Of a stretch of DNA of 64,000 bases, positions 35,746 to 46,033 are shown piece by piece. The notes beneath the pieces were generated by a model, which searched no databases, was not told where the DNA came from, and was given only the letters and a program-made list of their open reading frames with translations. The translations under genes were made by a program, and so were the position numbers. Each line of letters opens with the position of its first letter. Within the stretch, counting starts at the first letter, position 1. The DNA is from Candidatus Anammoxibacter sp. (lineage in GTDB: Bacteria; Planctomycetota; Brocadiia; Brocadiales; Anammoxibacteraceae): the NCBI GenBank assembly GCA_021777055.1, contig JAIQZO010000043.1, positions 1 through 64,000 on the forward strand. The letters run 5' to 3'.

Positions 35746-37464
35746 TTAATCAAAGCTTTTGTATCTCTGTTTCATTATCTTCTTTAATACTACAGCCCCA
35801 TCCTCATTACTTGCAAGTTTAAAGTCATTAAAGATTTCATCATCTTTATGTCTTCGGTAATCTTTAGCTCTCATATATATATAAACATCATCACTATTAT
35901 CTATCTCAAATTTACCAAGAGGATCATCAAGCCACGGTTCGATCAGCCCCACATGTTTGCCTGAATAAAATACAAGGCTCGATGGCAATTTTCTGTAACT
36001 CAACAGAATGTACCCCTCCCCTTTCGGTGGTAAGAACTCATTTACCGTATATTTTACTGATCGATTATCACCAATAAATATATGCAGATTAAGTATAATA
36101 AGTAAAAGCAGAGTGTATGTCGAGAGACCTATAATAGCTCGTCCCCATACAAAACCCTTTATGAGGAATCCAATAACTGCAACAGTCATACAGATGCAAA
36201 AGAGCCACGATATAACACTAACTCTGTTTGATATCAAATATCTACTGCCAATCCAATCCGGCAGAAAGATTAGAGTAATTACCGAAAAGGCAAAGAAGAT
36301 CAAAAAGATAAAAAGAAAGAAGGCATAGAGCCAACTTCCCCTTTTAATCTCCATACCTGAAAATGCAGATATAAATAATAATGGTACCGCTGGCGCCATT
36401 GGAAGGATATAAGTAAAGAGTTTGGATTTTGACATGGAAAAAAAGAGAATAACAACAATAAGCCAAACACTGAAAAACTTAATATCAATCTCTTTTGCAT
36501 CTTTAATTGAGCTGATATCCTGCACACCGTCAACTAACCTGTCTCTTCCTTTTCTAATCTTTTTGCCGAAAAGGAACAACACTGGTATGAAGAATGACAA
36601 TGGAAAGAAGCCAAAGAAAAAAGCCATGGCATAAAAATAAAATGGCTCAGGGTGCTGATAGCCCCCTACAAATCGACCGTATGTCTCATTTGTTATCAAA
36701 CCGGTTATAGTATCCATCCCTATCGTATGGATAAACATTAGGCCCCAGGGAAGAATAATAAAAAAAAAAATTACTAACCCCGCTGGATCCCATAATTTTA
36801 TCAGAAACTTAAGATCCTTTACTATTAGAAGAAACATAGAGACCACAAGTAAAAAGAGTAATAACCCCACATGCCCTTTAACCAGAAACATCATTGCAAA
36901 GGAGATGTAAAGCACGTATTTTTGTACCTTGGTATAATCCCCATTCTTGTAACCCAGGTAGAAATTATAGAGTCCCAGGTATAAAAAAAATGACAATGCC
37001 ATATCAGTTATGCAGAGCCGCGCAACACTCACGTACAATGGGCAGATCGCAAGAAAAAATCCAGCACAAAAGGCCTTCCATCTATCCCACAAAGACCTTG
37101 CCCATAGAAAAACAACCACCACCCCGCCTATACCAAAAATAAGAGAAGGGAGACGAGCAGAGAATTCAGAGACCCCAAAAAACTTAAAAGAGAGAGCTAC
37201 AGACCAGTAAAAAAGTGGCGGTTTATTCAACCTTGGCATCCCATTGAAGTAAGGCACAATCCAATCTCCAGTCTCGACCATTCCTTTTGAGGCCGCAGCA
37301 TATCTAGGCTCATCAGGATCAAACAGAGGTAAACTTCCTATATTTGAAAAAAAGAGAATGATAACAAGGAGCAATAATCCAGCAAGGACAAAGAGATCTT
37401 TTTTGTCTAATTCAAAAAACTTCCGGCCAGGCTTATTATTTAATATTAGTGGTTTTGAATGCAT
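35746..37464 (-). CDS. ArnT/PMT-type polyprenyl-phosphate glycosyltransferase
   Basis: 572 residues with about twelve membrane helices. Near the N-terminus, after the first helix, lies DPDEPRYA (about 49-56), the acidic catalytic-type loop of the ArnT-like GT83 family, followed by MVETGDWIVPYFNGMPRLNKPPLFYW, the conserved substrate-loop region. The C-terminal part is a short soluble domain. Such enzymes move a sugar from a polyprenyl-phosphate donor onto lipid A, protein or other envelope acceptors at the outer face of the membrane. Sugar and acceptor are unknown. The gene is single, with no arn-type genes next to it. The call to the family is firm. Confidence 0.88.
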   Translation of the reverse strand: MHSKPLILNNKPGRKFFELDKKDLFVLAGLLLLVIILFFSNIGSLPLFDPDEPRYAAASKGMVETGDWIVPYFNGMPRLNKPPLFYWSVALSFKFFGVSEFSARLPSLIFGIGGVVVVFLWARSLWDRWKAFCAGFFLAICPLYVSVARLCITDMALSFFLYLGLYNFYLGYKNGDYTKVQKYVLYISFAMMFLVKGHVGLLLFLLVVSMFLLIVKDLKFLIKLWDPAGLVIFFFIILPWGLMFIHTIGMDTITGLITNETYGRFVGGYQHPEPFYFYAMAFFFGFFPLSFFIPVLFLFGKKIRKGRDRLVDGVQDISSIKDAKEIDIKFFSVWLIVVILFFSMSKSKLFTYILPMAPAVPLLFISAFSGMEIKRGSWLYAFFLFIFLIFFAFSVITLIFLPDWIGSRYLISNRVSVISWLFCICMTVAVIGFLIKGFVWGRAIIGLSTYTLLLLIILNLHIFIGDNRSVKYTVNEFLPPKGEGYILLSYRKLPSSLVFYSGKHVGLIEPWLDDPLGKFEIDNSDDVYIYMRAKDYRRHKDDEIFNDFKLASNEDGAVVLKKIMKQRYKSFD

Positions 37465-37985
37465 ATTCTAAAGATAGTTATCAGATGATTTTATTTATAG
37501 CAGTTTGAACAATATATTAACATATCGTTTGAAATCAGTAAATTTATTAAAAGTTTACAGTCGCAAAATATTTGATACAATAATACAGATATTGCTATCT
37601 TTTACATATGTAACCAGTTACGCATATTTAAGATCACAAAAAAGAGAGAATAGAATAATCAGTTAACAACAAGGGAATAGGTAATTCCGTTAATTCCTTT
37701 CCCTAAAGTGTTTAAGGGCTTTATTATCCATATTCTTTGTATCTATTCAGCGTAGACAGTATTCAGGTTCCAGATTCCGGAATTAAAAAACTAATACAAT
37801 ATTGCCCCCTACTAACTGGCAGGCAAATAGCATTCTCATCCATCTATTCTGTTTAAATGTTTAATAATTAAACCGAAAACTAATGCTATATTCTGAATTC
37901 TTGTACCTGACTACTGTATTCTGAATAATTACCATTTATTAAAATATTATAATTCCCAAGACTTAAATAGTAAGAACTTTACAAA
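37465..37985. other. Intergenic region before purB, 520 bases
   Basis: AT-rich, without gene, RNA or clear hairpin. The two flanking genes diverge, so both promoters must be here. No promoter can be assigned with confidence. Confidence 0.5.
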
Positions 37986-39437
37986 ATGACAAATCAAGAA
38001 TCAAAACACGATCAGTATCAATCACCGCTAGTGGAGAGATACGGCAAAAGTGACATGAGTTACAACTTCTCAAACAAGAAAAAATTCTCCACATGGAGAA
38101 GGCTCTGGATAGCCCTTGCCCAATGTGAAAAAGAGCTAGGCCTGGATGTGATTACAGATGAGCAGATCGAAGAGATGAAGAAGTTTCAGGATAATATAAA
38201 CTTTGATGTGGCACAAGAGCAAGAAGCAAAGACAAGGCATGATGTTATGGCCCACGTATTTGCATTCGGATTACAGTGTCCTAAGGCTAAACCCATAATA
38301 CATCTGGGAGCAACCAGCGCATTTGTACAGGACAACGCGGAATTGCTGATCATGAAAGATGGGATGGAAATAATCCATAAAAAACTTGTTAACGTAATAG
38401 CTGCCCTTAAATCATTTGCGGAGAAGAATAAGAACGTTATCACTTTGGGATTTACCCATTTTCAGGCAGCACAACTTACAACCGTTGGCAAAAGGGCCTG
38501 CCTATGGTTGCAGGAATTTATATTTGATTTTGAAGATCTGGAGTACAGGCTGGACGGGCTCAAATTCAGGGGAGTAAAAGGTACTACCGGCACACAGGCA
38601 AGCTTCATGGCCCTGTTTGCAGGAGATGAAGAGAAGATAAAACAGCTAGACAAAAATGTTGCAAAAAAAATGGGTTTCAAGGATAGCTACCCCGTTACCG
38701 GCCAGACTTATAGCCGCAAGATTGACAGTCAGATACTAAATGTACTAGCAGCCATTGCCCAGTCTGCCCACAAATTCGCTTCTGATATCAGACTTCTGCA
38801 CCATTTAAAAGAGATAGAAGAACCGTTTGAAGAGGGCCAAGTGGGATCATCCGCAATGGCATACAAGAGAAATCCTATGCGCGCGGAACGGGTATGTGCA
38901 ATGTCACGACACGTTATCTGCAACAGCCTGAATCCCGCTTTTACAGCATCATCACAGTGGTTGGAAAGAACTCTGGATGACTCAGCAAACAAACGACTCT
39001 CCACGCCAGAAGCATTTCTGACAACAGATGTAATGTTAAATACCATCCTTAACGTTGTTAAAGGACTTGTGGTTAACCATGAAGTGATAAAACAGCACGT
39101 CAATCTGGAACTGCCATTTATGACAACGGAAAACATCCTCATGGAAGCAGTAAAATTAGGCGGCGACCGTCAGCACCTGCACGAGAGGATAAAATTACAC
39201 TCCATGGAAGCCGGACACCTCCTGAAAAACGGAGGAGAAAAGAACGACCTGCTGGACAGAATCGGCAACGACGAAGCATTTATGCAGATAAAGACAAGCC
39301 TTAAAAGCATTGCGGAACCATCTAATTTCATAGGACGTGCACCACACCAGGTCAATGATTTTATAAACGATGTAGTGGATCCCATATTGGAAAAATATAA
39401 AGACGAAATCGGAATAAAGAGCGAGCTGGCGGTTTAG
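37986..39437 (+). CDS. purB: Adenylosuccinate lyase, long (eukaryote-like) type
   Basis: 483 residues. It splits adenylosuccinate and SAICAR, releasing fumarate, in purine synthesis. The fumarase-superfamily signature is GSSAMAYKRNPMRAE near residue 286, and the conserved histidine region TRHDVMAHV lies near 81. LGATSAFVQDNAEL and THFQAAQLTTVGKR are further substrate-site blocks. The length and the signature resemble animal and related long forms more than the 430-residue type of Bacillus. It is a single gene; only a weak ribosome site precedes it. A trio of hairpins lies after the stop codon. Confidence 0.94.
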   Translation: MTNQESKHDQYQSPLVERYGKSDMSYNFSNKKKFSTWRRLWIALAQCEKELGLDVITDEQIEEMKKFQDNINFDVAQEQEAKTRHDVMAHVFAFGLQCPKAKPIIHLGATSAFVQDNAELLIMKDGMEIIHKKLVNVIAALKSFAEKNKNVITLGFTHFQAAQLTTVGKRACLWLQEFIFDFEDLEYRLDGLKFRGVKGTTGTQASFMALFAGDEEKIKQLDKNVAKKMGFKDSYPVTGQTYSRKIDSQILNVLAAIAQSAHKFASDIRLLHHLKEIEEPFEEGQVGSSAMAYKRNPMRAERVCAMSRHVICNSLNPAFTASSQWLERTLDDSANKRLSTPEAFLTTDVMLNTILNVVKGLVVNHEVIKQHVNLELPFMTTENILMEAVKLGGDRQHLHERIKLHSMEAGHLLKNGGEKNDLLDRIGNDEAFMQIKTSLKSIAEPSNFIGRAPHQVNDFINDVVDPILEKYKDEIGIKSELAV

Positions 39438-39503
39438 GTGAGGATATTTTACTCATAATTGGAATTGAAAGGTCTAACTGATTTCGGTGTCACTCAAATA
39501 AAG

Positions 39504-39605
39504 AACGGATACAGATCCGTTGGTTCAAGTCTCTAACTTGAACCAAACTGACATCAACTATACTCTGTATAGATTTGACGCTGGAGCAGTCTTGCAGACT
39601 GCTCC
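39504..39605. repeat. Three consecutive hairpins after purB
   Basis: Arms: AACGGAT/ATCCGTT; TGGTTCAAGT/ACTTGAACCA; GGAGCAGTC/GACTGCTCC. The second hairpin and the 30 bases after it (up to ATACTCTGTAT) recur at 47003-47056. Any of them may help end purB transcription. Confidence 0.7.
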
Positions 39606-39715
39606 GAAACGTTTATTTTCCATTGTTCGAGAATAATTCAACTATTAATCTAAACTCGAATTATACCCTCAATGGGTGGTATTGAAGGAAAGTTTTGGTA
39701 CACAGAGTATAATGC

Positions 39716-39934
39716 TCAGGAGAGTAAAATGTACTCAGGTATCTTTTTATCCCCTTCAATCAATGCTTCTCGCCACATTTTGAGTATAATATTTGTAGAT
39801 TCATCTACATTACCACCGAAGATTCCCCCTAACAACCGTCCTTTACATTCCATTCGTTGTAAAGTTTTGAACCAACCGATGCTTGCAGCACACCTACCAA
39901 TTGCAGTAAGAATGCGGCTTTCTCGTATAAAAAT
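39716..39934 (-). pseudogene. Possible remnant of a protein-coding gene
   Basis: 72 codons are open between two stops without a start codon near the upstream end; the first ATG leaves only 45. The translation has balanced, protein-like composition (for example TAIGRCAASIGWFKTLQRM, then ECKGRLLGGIFGG), unlike the opposite-strand frame over the same bases. I do not recognise a family. It is probably a gene fragment, but chance cannot be excluded. Confidence 0.3.
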
Positions 39935-40525
39935 CTATTTGCCGTTGAAAGAAAGAAGTTAATTATCCACTTCAAGAAAGAATTCTGACGCGTTTTTTCA
40001 TGCTTTCATGTTACTTTGCCACTCAATAGTTAAATTCAATATTTTAACGAAAAATGCATTAATTAAGCTGAAAAGTTAGAAAAAACAACTCTTGGTCGAT
40101 AAAAAAACAAAAAAAATCTTAAATATTTTGGCAAAAATGAATCTTAAAACAATAGAACTAACTGCAAATAACATTGCAAAAGCAAAGTCGTTAATAAAGG
40201 TTTGTTATAGCGTACAAATATGTCACACAAATTAAAATAGAAATAGTACTTTGTAATGAAAACCCCTACATTGTTTGTAATCCACCCCCCCTACAAGTTA
40301 TACAGGTGGTGATTTTATTATATTGACAAGGGTTAATGATTGTGATAGATGTGAAATGGTTCAGTGGTGATACTACACAATTTTTAATAATTTTAACCTA
40401 GATTTAACCTAGAATTATCTCCTTTTTTCTTTAACTAATAAGATAAACAGAAGAATTCACCCATTGTAATTATATAACCTGACAAAACTGAAAAGACAAC
40501 AACTTTAAAAGAAGAAGGAAACAAC

Positions 40526-42970
40526 ATGGATAATAAGAATTCAATAATAAGATATAGAAATATGTTTCATAATGTAATTGTGATAATCTCGGTTATGGCA
40601 ACTCTATTTGCATACAACCCATATGCAATTGCACAGTATGCATTTTCATTTAGTATTCCCCGTGGACAGCAAGTTATAACAAACCCACAAGATATCGTAA
40701 TTGATAAAAGTGGTAATATTTACATTACAACGACTGAAAAGATTATAAAACTGGATAGTACAGGCGCCACGGTTATGGTTTTAGGTTCACGCGGCTCTGA
40801 AGACGGGCAGTTTTTTGGAATTAGCGGCATAACACTCGACAACACTGGTAATATTTATGTGGCAGATTCAGGTAATGAGCGTGTACAGATATTTGATTCA
40901 AAAGGAAACTTTATTGCAAAGTTTGGGTCACGTGGCACAGAAAAAGGCCAGTTTAAAAGGCCCCAAGGCATAGCGCTTGACAATTCTGGTAATATTTATG
41001 TGGTAGATACATATAATGAGCGCATACAGAAATTTAATTCAAAAGGAAACTATATTGCAAAGTTTGGGTTACGTGGCACTGGTGACGGACAGTTTATTGA
41101 GCCCCATGGCATAGCGCTAGACAATTCTGGTAACATTTATGTTGCTGATTCAGGTAATGCGCGAATACAGAAATTCGATGCTCTAGGAAACTTTGTTTCT
41201 ACGTTTGGGTCAAGTGGCACTAGTGATTCGCAGCTTATACAACCTAGAGGCATAGCACTGGACAGCGCTGCCAACATTTATGTAGCTGAAAGCAGAAATG
41301 ATCTAGTGCTGAAATTTGATGCTAAGGGGAACTTTACTACCAAGTTTGGGATAAAAGGTTCTGGCTATGGACAGTTTAATCACCCCAGTAGTATTGATTT
41401 AGACAACTCTGGGAACATTTATGTGGCAGATACATATAATCATCGTGTGCAGAAGTTTGATTCGGAAGGAAACTTTATTGCAAAGTTTGGGTCACATGGA
41501 TTTGGTGACGGACAGTTTCGTGAACCCAGTGGTCTGTCACTGGACAACATTGGCAACATTTTTGTAGTTGATCGTAATAATCGTATACAGAAATTTGATG
41601 CTCAAGGAAACTTTATTTTAAAATTTGGTTCACCTGGCTCTAGTAATGGACAGTTTGCACAACCCAGAAGCATAGCGACAGACATCTCCGGTAATATTTA
41701 TGTCGCTGACTACGATAATTATCGCGTACAGAAATTCGATACAAGAGGAAACTTTGTTTCTACGTTTGGGGCACGTGGCACTGGCGACGGACAGTTTGCA
41801 CAACCCAGAGGCATAGCATTGGATATTTCCGGTAACATTTATGTTGCTGATTCAGGTAATGGGCGTGTGCAAAAATTAGACTCAAGAGGCAAATTTGTTT
41901 CCAAGTTTGGCATATTTGGCACTGAAGACGGTCAGTTTGGTTTACCTGCAGGCATTGCACTTGACGGCTTTGGTTGCATTCATGTGGTTGATGCTGGCAA
42001 TAATCATCGCGTTCAGAAATTTGATTCAAAAGGAAACTTTGTTTCTAAGCTTGGTACTCGTGGCATTGGCGACAGGCAGTTTATTTTTCCTAATGACATA
42101 GTAGTAGACATCTCTGGCAACATTTATGTTACCGATTCCTCCAATAATCGCATCCAGGTATTTAAACCGGAATTAGTTATTGATAATAATTTCAGTGATA
42201 TAGGATTTGGAGGAATAACATCAGGCACTATTATTGATTCTGGCGATCAGAATCTAACTATTACGGACGAACCCAATCCCGCAGGTGTAAGAATTGCTTC
42301 TAATAATTCCGGTGATCCAAAACATGCAATAGTTCAAGCTTGCGGTTACAAATCATCAATTAATTTAGATGCGTGTGATGAGATAGTAATAACATGCGGT
42401 AGTACAACTGTCGATGTCATCAAAGGAACTGTAGAGACAACATTTACACTGGCAGACGGATTTATTGCAACCAGTAGCCTTAAGCAGGGCAACAGTTTAA
42501 AATTTACGCCTGAAGCATTTAGCATAATAGCGCCTTCCAACAATACTGACACAGCGATTGTAGTTATAAAGACCAATGGCAAAGAGTCATCATTAAACAT
42601 GAGTCCCGGTCAAATATTAGAACTACTTGTAAACGATCTGGTTGTTCAAAAGAGTGATCCTATAACATCGTTTGATAGTAACCCCGTCTTAGATGCCCCT
42701 GCAGGCACCTTCACAATTACTACTACATTTACAAATATCAGTACTAAGACCATTAAACATCCACTCTTTGTAGTAGGTGATCTTTCCGGTGGAAACTTGT
42801 TGCTTAATGCTGATACTGCTCCGGGGAGCGTTGGCGCAACATTAACACCCAATGTAGATAATGATGTCTTGTTGCCTGAAGAATCAATGACCGTAGATTT
42901 TATTATTGGCCTTCAAACTAATTCAAAGTTTACATTCAGCATTGACATTTTAAGCCTACCGGAATCGTAA
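40526..42970 (+). CDS. Secreted NHL-repeat beta-propeller protein
   Basis: 814 residues. A basic N-terminus and hydrophobic core form a signal peptide cleaved near AIAQ (about residue 37). About eleven NHL repeats of 46-47 residues run from about 50 to 545; the typical unit is GNIYVADSGNxRVQKFD, followed by GNFxxKFG and GDGQF-x-x-PxGIALD. Six-bladed NHL propellers usually bind proteins or polymers, so eleven repeats suggest two propellers or one large one. The last 270 residues are beta-rich and unrecognised, with a cysteine pair near ACGYKSSINLDACDE. An AAGGA site precedes the ATG. The gene stands alone between long gaps. Repeats are very similar to each other, a sign of recent internal duplication. 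Confidence 0.9.
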   Translation: MDNKNSIIRYRNMFHNVIVIISVMATLFAYNPYAIAQYAFSFSIPRGQQVITNPQDIVIDKSGNIYITTTEKIIKLDSTGATVMVLGSRGSEDGQFFGISGITLDNTGNIYVADSGNERVQIFDSKGNFIAKFGSRGTEKGQFKRPQGIALDNSGNIYVVDTYNERIQKFNSKGNYIAKFGLRGTGDGQFIEPHGIALDNSGNIYVADSGNARIQKFDALGNFVSTFGSSGTSDSQLIQPRGIALDSAANIYVAESRNDLVLKFDAKGNFTTKFGIKGSGYGQFNHPSSIDLDNSGNIYVADTYNHRVQKFDSEGNFIAKFGSHGFGDGQFREPSGLSLDNIGNIFVVDRNNRIQKFDAQGNFILKFGSPGSSNGQFAQPRSIATDISGNIYVADYDNYRVQKFDTRGNFVSTFGARGTGDGQFAQPRGIALDISGNIYVADSGNGRVQKLDSRGKFVSKFGIFGTEDGQFGLPAGIALDGFGCIHVVDAGNNHRVQKFDSKGNFVSKLGTRGIGDRQFIFPNDIVVDISGNIYVTDSSNNRIQVFKPELVIDNNFSDIGFGGITSGTIIDSGDQNLTITDEPNPAGVRIASNNSGDPKHAIVQACGYKSSINLDACDEIVITCGSTTVDVIKGTVETTFTLADGFIATSSLKQGNSLKFTPEAFSIIAPSNNTDTAIVVIKTNGKESSLNMSPGQILELLVNDLVVQKSDPITSFDSNPVLDAPAGTFTITTTFTNISTKTIKHPLFVVGDLSGGNLLLNADTAPGSVGATLTPNVDNDVLLPEESMTVDFIIGLQTNSKFTFSIDILSLPES

Positions 42971-43757
42971 CTAAGTATAGCCATGAAAATATGTTGACGA
43001 TTGACACTGAAGCAGAGAGCCTTAGAAAAAAGAAGGAGAAAATTAGCCAATATTTTCCCTTAGCCTTTTTTATAAGATTTTTTAGAGGAGCTTATTAAGT
43101 TCTGAACCGAGATCAGAATTATTGATCAAGAAATTTTATGCTCTTTACCCGACATTAATCCTCAGAGCCTTATTCTGGAGGCAATATGGAATGTTCCCTA
43201 AGGCGTACATGCCAGGTTGAGGTTGTCACAATTTTTAGAGATTTTGCAATTAATAACATAACATAGTAATAATAAACAAAGATCTAGGCTTTATTCTGAA
43301 TTCTAGTTTCCAACTACTGTATTCTGTATATTGGTTGCGGCTTTGCCGCTTTATGATATTTGCACTCCCCTGCTGTATGTGATAAACTACGTTTCGTTTT
43401 TTACTCCTTTAGGTTGTATCAGCCACAGTTACTGCATGGTCTATATAATACTAAAGGAGGATTAAATACTATAGCTTTTGCTAATTGCACAGGCATAGCC
43501 GATGGTTTAGCTTTGTAATTACTGACATTACATCTGAATTACTCTCAATTACTTAACAACATATTTACACTTTGTAATAATTTTTCTTCCTAATCTGCTC
43601 TTTTTGCTTTTTCTGCACTTTTAGGACACGAATACCTTTACATTGAAATTACTATACATTAAATTATTGACAGTCCTTTTTCGTTAATAATTAGATTAAC
43701 TGTTCCTTAGAAATTAATAATTGAGAATATTATATTAATTTCAACTTAAGAAAATCA
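42971..43757. other. Intergenic region, about 790 bases
   Basis: No firm gene. A 26-codon frame at 43186-43266 has GGAGG before its ATG but no protein-like features. Another GGAGG near 43457 leads to no frame. There are small palindromes such as GCGGCTTTGCCGC near 43337. The region separates the NHL gene from the radical SAM-rich cluster. Confidence 0.5.
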
Positions 43758-44555
43758 ATGAACCAAGGTCAAAAAGATTATACTATTTTGCCATTTCCCA
43801 GGATACGGGAACAGATAATTGATGGTTTGCAATTGGCAAGTAAGAAACATATGGCGCACACTTTGCTAGAAGTGGAAATAAGTGTTGCACGTCAAGGTCT
43901 ACGCCATCTTAGGGATAAAGTGGAAGCGACGCCTTCATTAACGGCATTTATTATCTATTGCCTTGGCCGAGCAGTGGATAGCCATAAATATATGCATGCA
44001 TATAGAAACAGGCGTAACCAACTTGTCTTGTTTAACGATGTTGATATATGTACGATTATTGAAATTGATGTTAACGGAGAAAAATTTCCGCTGGATTATA
44101 TAATAAGGAAGGCTAATAAAAAAAGTCTCGTGGAAATTCATAATGAAATGATTAATACTCAAACAGCACCCAATGATAGCGGAAAGTTAGACTCTATCCA
44201 CTGGTTTCTATATTTTCCCAGGTTTATAAGAAAAATTATTTATAAGATTGTAGGCGGAAATCCACATTTAATTAAAAGAAATCAGGGCACTGTGGCAGTC
44301 ACCTCAGTTGGCAAATTTATGCACGGAGGTTTTTGGGGCTTAGGGTCGCCAGATAGCACACTTAACGTAGTCATTGGTGGAGTTAAAGAGTGTCCGGCAA
44401 TAGTTGACGGTTGTTTGGAAACGCGTAAACATTTGTGCCTTACCATTAGTTTTGATCATGAAATTGTGGATGGAGGTCCGGCATTGAGGTTTATAAAAAG
44501 GTTAAAGAAGATGATCGAAAGTGGTTATGGATTAGGCGAGGAAAACACATCTTAA
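43758..44555 (+). CDS. Stand-alone 2-oxoacid dehydrogenase E2-type acyltransferase
   Basis: 265 residues, equal to the catalytic domain of E2 and chloramphenicol acetyltransferase-like enzymes, without lipoyl or E1/E3-binding domains. Active-site block SFDHEIVDGG: His234 and Asp238 with the following glycines match the HxxxDG motif. Upstream, GTVAVTSVGKFMHGGFW corresponds to the conserved strand before the active site in E2 enzymes. Such stand-alone forms transfer acyl groups from CoA or a carrier protein. It is the only plus-strand gene next to the minus-strand cluster and converges with a B12-type radical SAM gene three bases away. It may acylate the cluster product, but this is inference. 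Confidence 0.82.
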   Translation: MNQGQKDYTILPFPRIREQIIDGLQLASKKHMAHTLLEVEISVARQGLRHLRDKVEATPSLTAFIIYCLGRAVDSHKYMHAYRNRRNQLVLFNDVDICTIIEIDVNGEKFPLDYIIRKANKKSLVEIHNEMINTQTAPNDSGKLDSIHWFLYFPRFIRKIIYKIVGGNPHLIKRNQGTVAVTSVGKFMHGGFWGLGSPDSTLNVVIGGVKECPAIVDGCLETRKHLCLTISFDHEIVDGGPALRFIKRLKKMIESGYGLGEENTS

Positions 44556-44558
44556 ATA

Positions 44559-45893
44559 TTAACCACACAAACACTCATTGCTAAAGTTAAAATCCTCTGT
44601 GGATTTACCGCCTGTCAAGAAAGACATTATCTTTTGTTGCATCTCTTTACATTCATGTTCACTTACATTTGTCAATTTAATATTTGGTTCACTGTTATAG
44701 TTAGTTTTAGCATATTCTTCAACAAGTAGATCCTCACGTTCACACAGTTTATAAAGTTCAGTTCCCCGAAATGGATAAAAAAAAGTACAAACTCCAGTAT
44801 CGGCCTTAATTTTTTTGTTCATTTCTAACGTTTCATTCATGTTTTCCAATGTCTCAAAAGGCCAACCAACAATATTAAAAGTAAATAGCAATAATCTCGC
44901 ATCTTTTATTATTTTGCATTTTTCATAAAATAGATCATTGCTGTACATTCTGTTCAGCAAGTTCTTGCGTAACTGTTCATTTCCACTCTCAAGGCCAATC
45001 ATAGTCAAATAACAACCACTCTCTTTTAAGATCTCTGCAATCTCCCTAGTTATTGATTCAGGTTTTACATTTAAGCGATATGGCAATTTAATCCTTTTGC
45101 TATATTCACGGGCAAAATCAGCAAACCATTTCTTATTAGCGATTAGAAGATCATCAACAAAAGCGATGTTTTTTGAGTTATTTGAATGCCTATGAAGCAG
45201 CCGTTCCAATAACTCAACGGCATATTCAACCGAAGGCGTCCTGAAATAGCCGTTTACAGATGGATATAAACTTTTAAACGCTTTGTTTGAACAATAATTG
45301 CATTCATAAGGACAACCACGACTCAACATCACTTCAAGTTCATTATTGCAATTGCAAACCATCCAATCTTCAAATATTGAAAGGTCAGGAAAGTCTAATT
45401 GTGAAATATCAGATATAAAAGCGGGTATAGTGTTAGTTTTAATAGTTCCGTTAACATTCCAGTAAAATCCTTCAGTCTCTATAATGCTTTTATCATTCTC
45501 TATATTGTGCAATAATTGATCTATCGGTTTTTCACCTTCACCTACAACAACGCCATTAAGCTGGGTTTCACGCAACACAGTGTAAGGATCAAGAGTGGCC
45601 AGTGCACCACCGCATATCTGCAATATCTGTTTGAAAGGTTTAAGCAACGAAGAGTATCTCTTTAAATACCTGAACTGAGGAGCTGTAGCTGAAAAACCTA
45701 TTATGGAAGGATTCAATTTCAATACTCTTTCTATAAAGTCATCATCATCCATATCATACGTTATTGATATAACCGCAACATCATATGAGCGCTTTCTTAT
45801 AATAGGAGCTAAATAAGCGACACCAAAACTCGCGTTTGTATAGCCTGATGCTGCAGCTAAATATACAAATAGAAATACTTTTTTTTCATTCAT
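44559..45893 (-). CDS. Radical SAM protein with B12-binding-type N-terminal domain (1)
   Basis: 444 residues. Residues 1-150 form a Rossmann-like cobalamin-type domain (VAYLAPIIRKRSYDVAVIS, then IIGFSAT, then VVVGEGEKPI); the base-off histidine motif DxHxxG is absent, as in many members. The radical SAM core carries SRGCPYECNYC with Cys194, Cys198 and Cys201 for the [4Fe-4S] cluster, and IGLESGNEQLRK as a later SAM-binding block. Class members methylate unreactive carbons or rearrange substrates. It is the 3'-most gene of the minus-strand cluster and ends three bases from the acyltransferase gene. The stretch upstream of its start has a 19-base tandem repeat. Substrate unknown. Confidence 0.88.
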   Translation of the reverse strand: MNEKKVFLFVYLAAASGYTNASFGVAYLAPIIRKRSYDVAVISITYDMDDDDFIERVLKLNPSIIGFSATAPQFRYLKRYSSLLKPFKQILQICGGALATLDPYTVLRETQLNGVVVGEGEKPIDQLLHNIENDKSIIETEGFYWNVNGTIKTNTIPAFISDISQLDFPDLSIFEDWMVCNCNNELEVMLSRGCPYECNYCSNKAFKSLYPSVNGYFRTPSVEYAVELLERLLHRHSNNSKNIAFVDDLLIANKKWFADFAREYSKRIKLPYRLNVKPESITREIAEILKESGCYLTMIGLESGNEQLRKNLLNRMYSNDLFYEKCKIIKDARLLLFTFNIVGWPFETLENMNETLEMNKKIKADTGVCTFFYPFRGTELYKLCEREDLLVEEYAKTNYNSEPNIKLTNVSEHECKEMQQKIMSFLTGGKSTEDFNFSNECLCG

Positions 45894-45918
45894 ATTAAGA
45901 AATTCCCACTTAAAAAAA

Positions 45919-45970
45919 TATGATTACGCTGATTAGGTATGATTACGCTGATTAAGTATGATTACTCTGA
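45919..45970. repeat. 19-base tandem repeat
   Basis: TATGATTACGCTGATTAGG, then a copy with AAG at the end, then a partial third copy. It is located between the B12-type radical SAM gene and the sulfotransferase gene. Confidence 0.8.
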
Positions 45971-46033
45971 AATAAATCCGTGTAATCAGTTTTCTTAAAT
46001 CCGTGTAGTCATATTTTTTTTATCATAATCAAA

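Larger units (their letters stand above)
39438..40525. other. Intergenic region, about 1.1 kb, with hairpins and a possible gene remnant
   Basis: It contains three consecutive hairpins (39504-39605), a possible broken minus-strand frame (39716-39934), and then about 560 AT-rich bases before the NHL gene. No intact gene is convincing. Confidence 0.55.

Noticed and set aside
39672..39962. Plus-strand frame of 96 codons after purB
   Set aside because: Composition is poor (many Ser, Pro, Ile), there is no ribosome site, and the opposite strand gives a more protein-like fragment.
43186..43266. 26-codon frame with GGAGG before the ATG
   Set aside because: Short, no recognisable features and two cysteines without context; kept only as a note in the gap entry.
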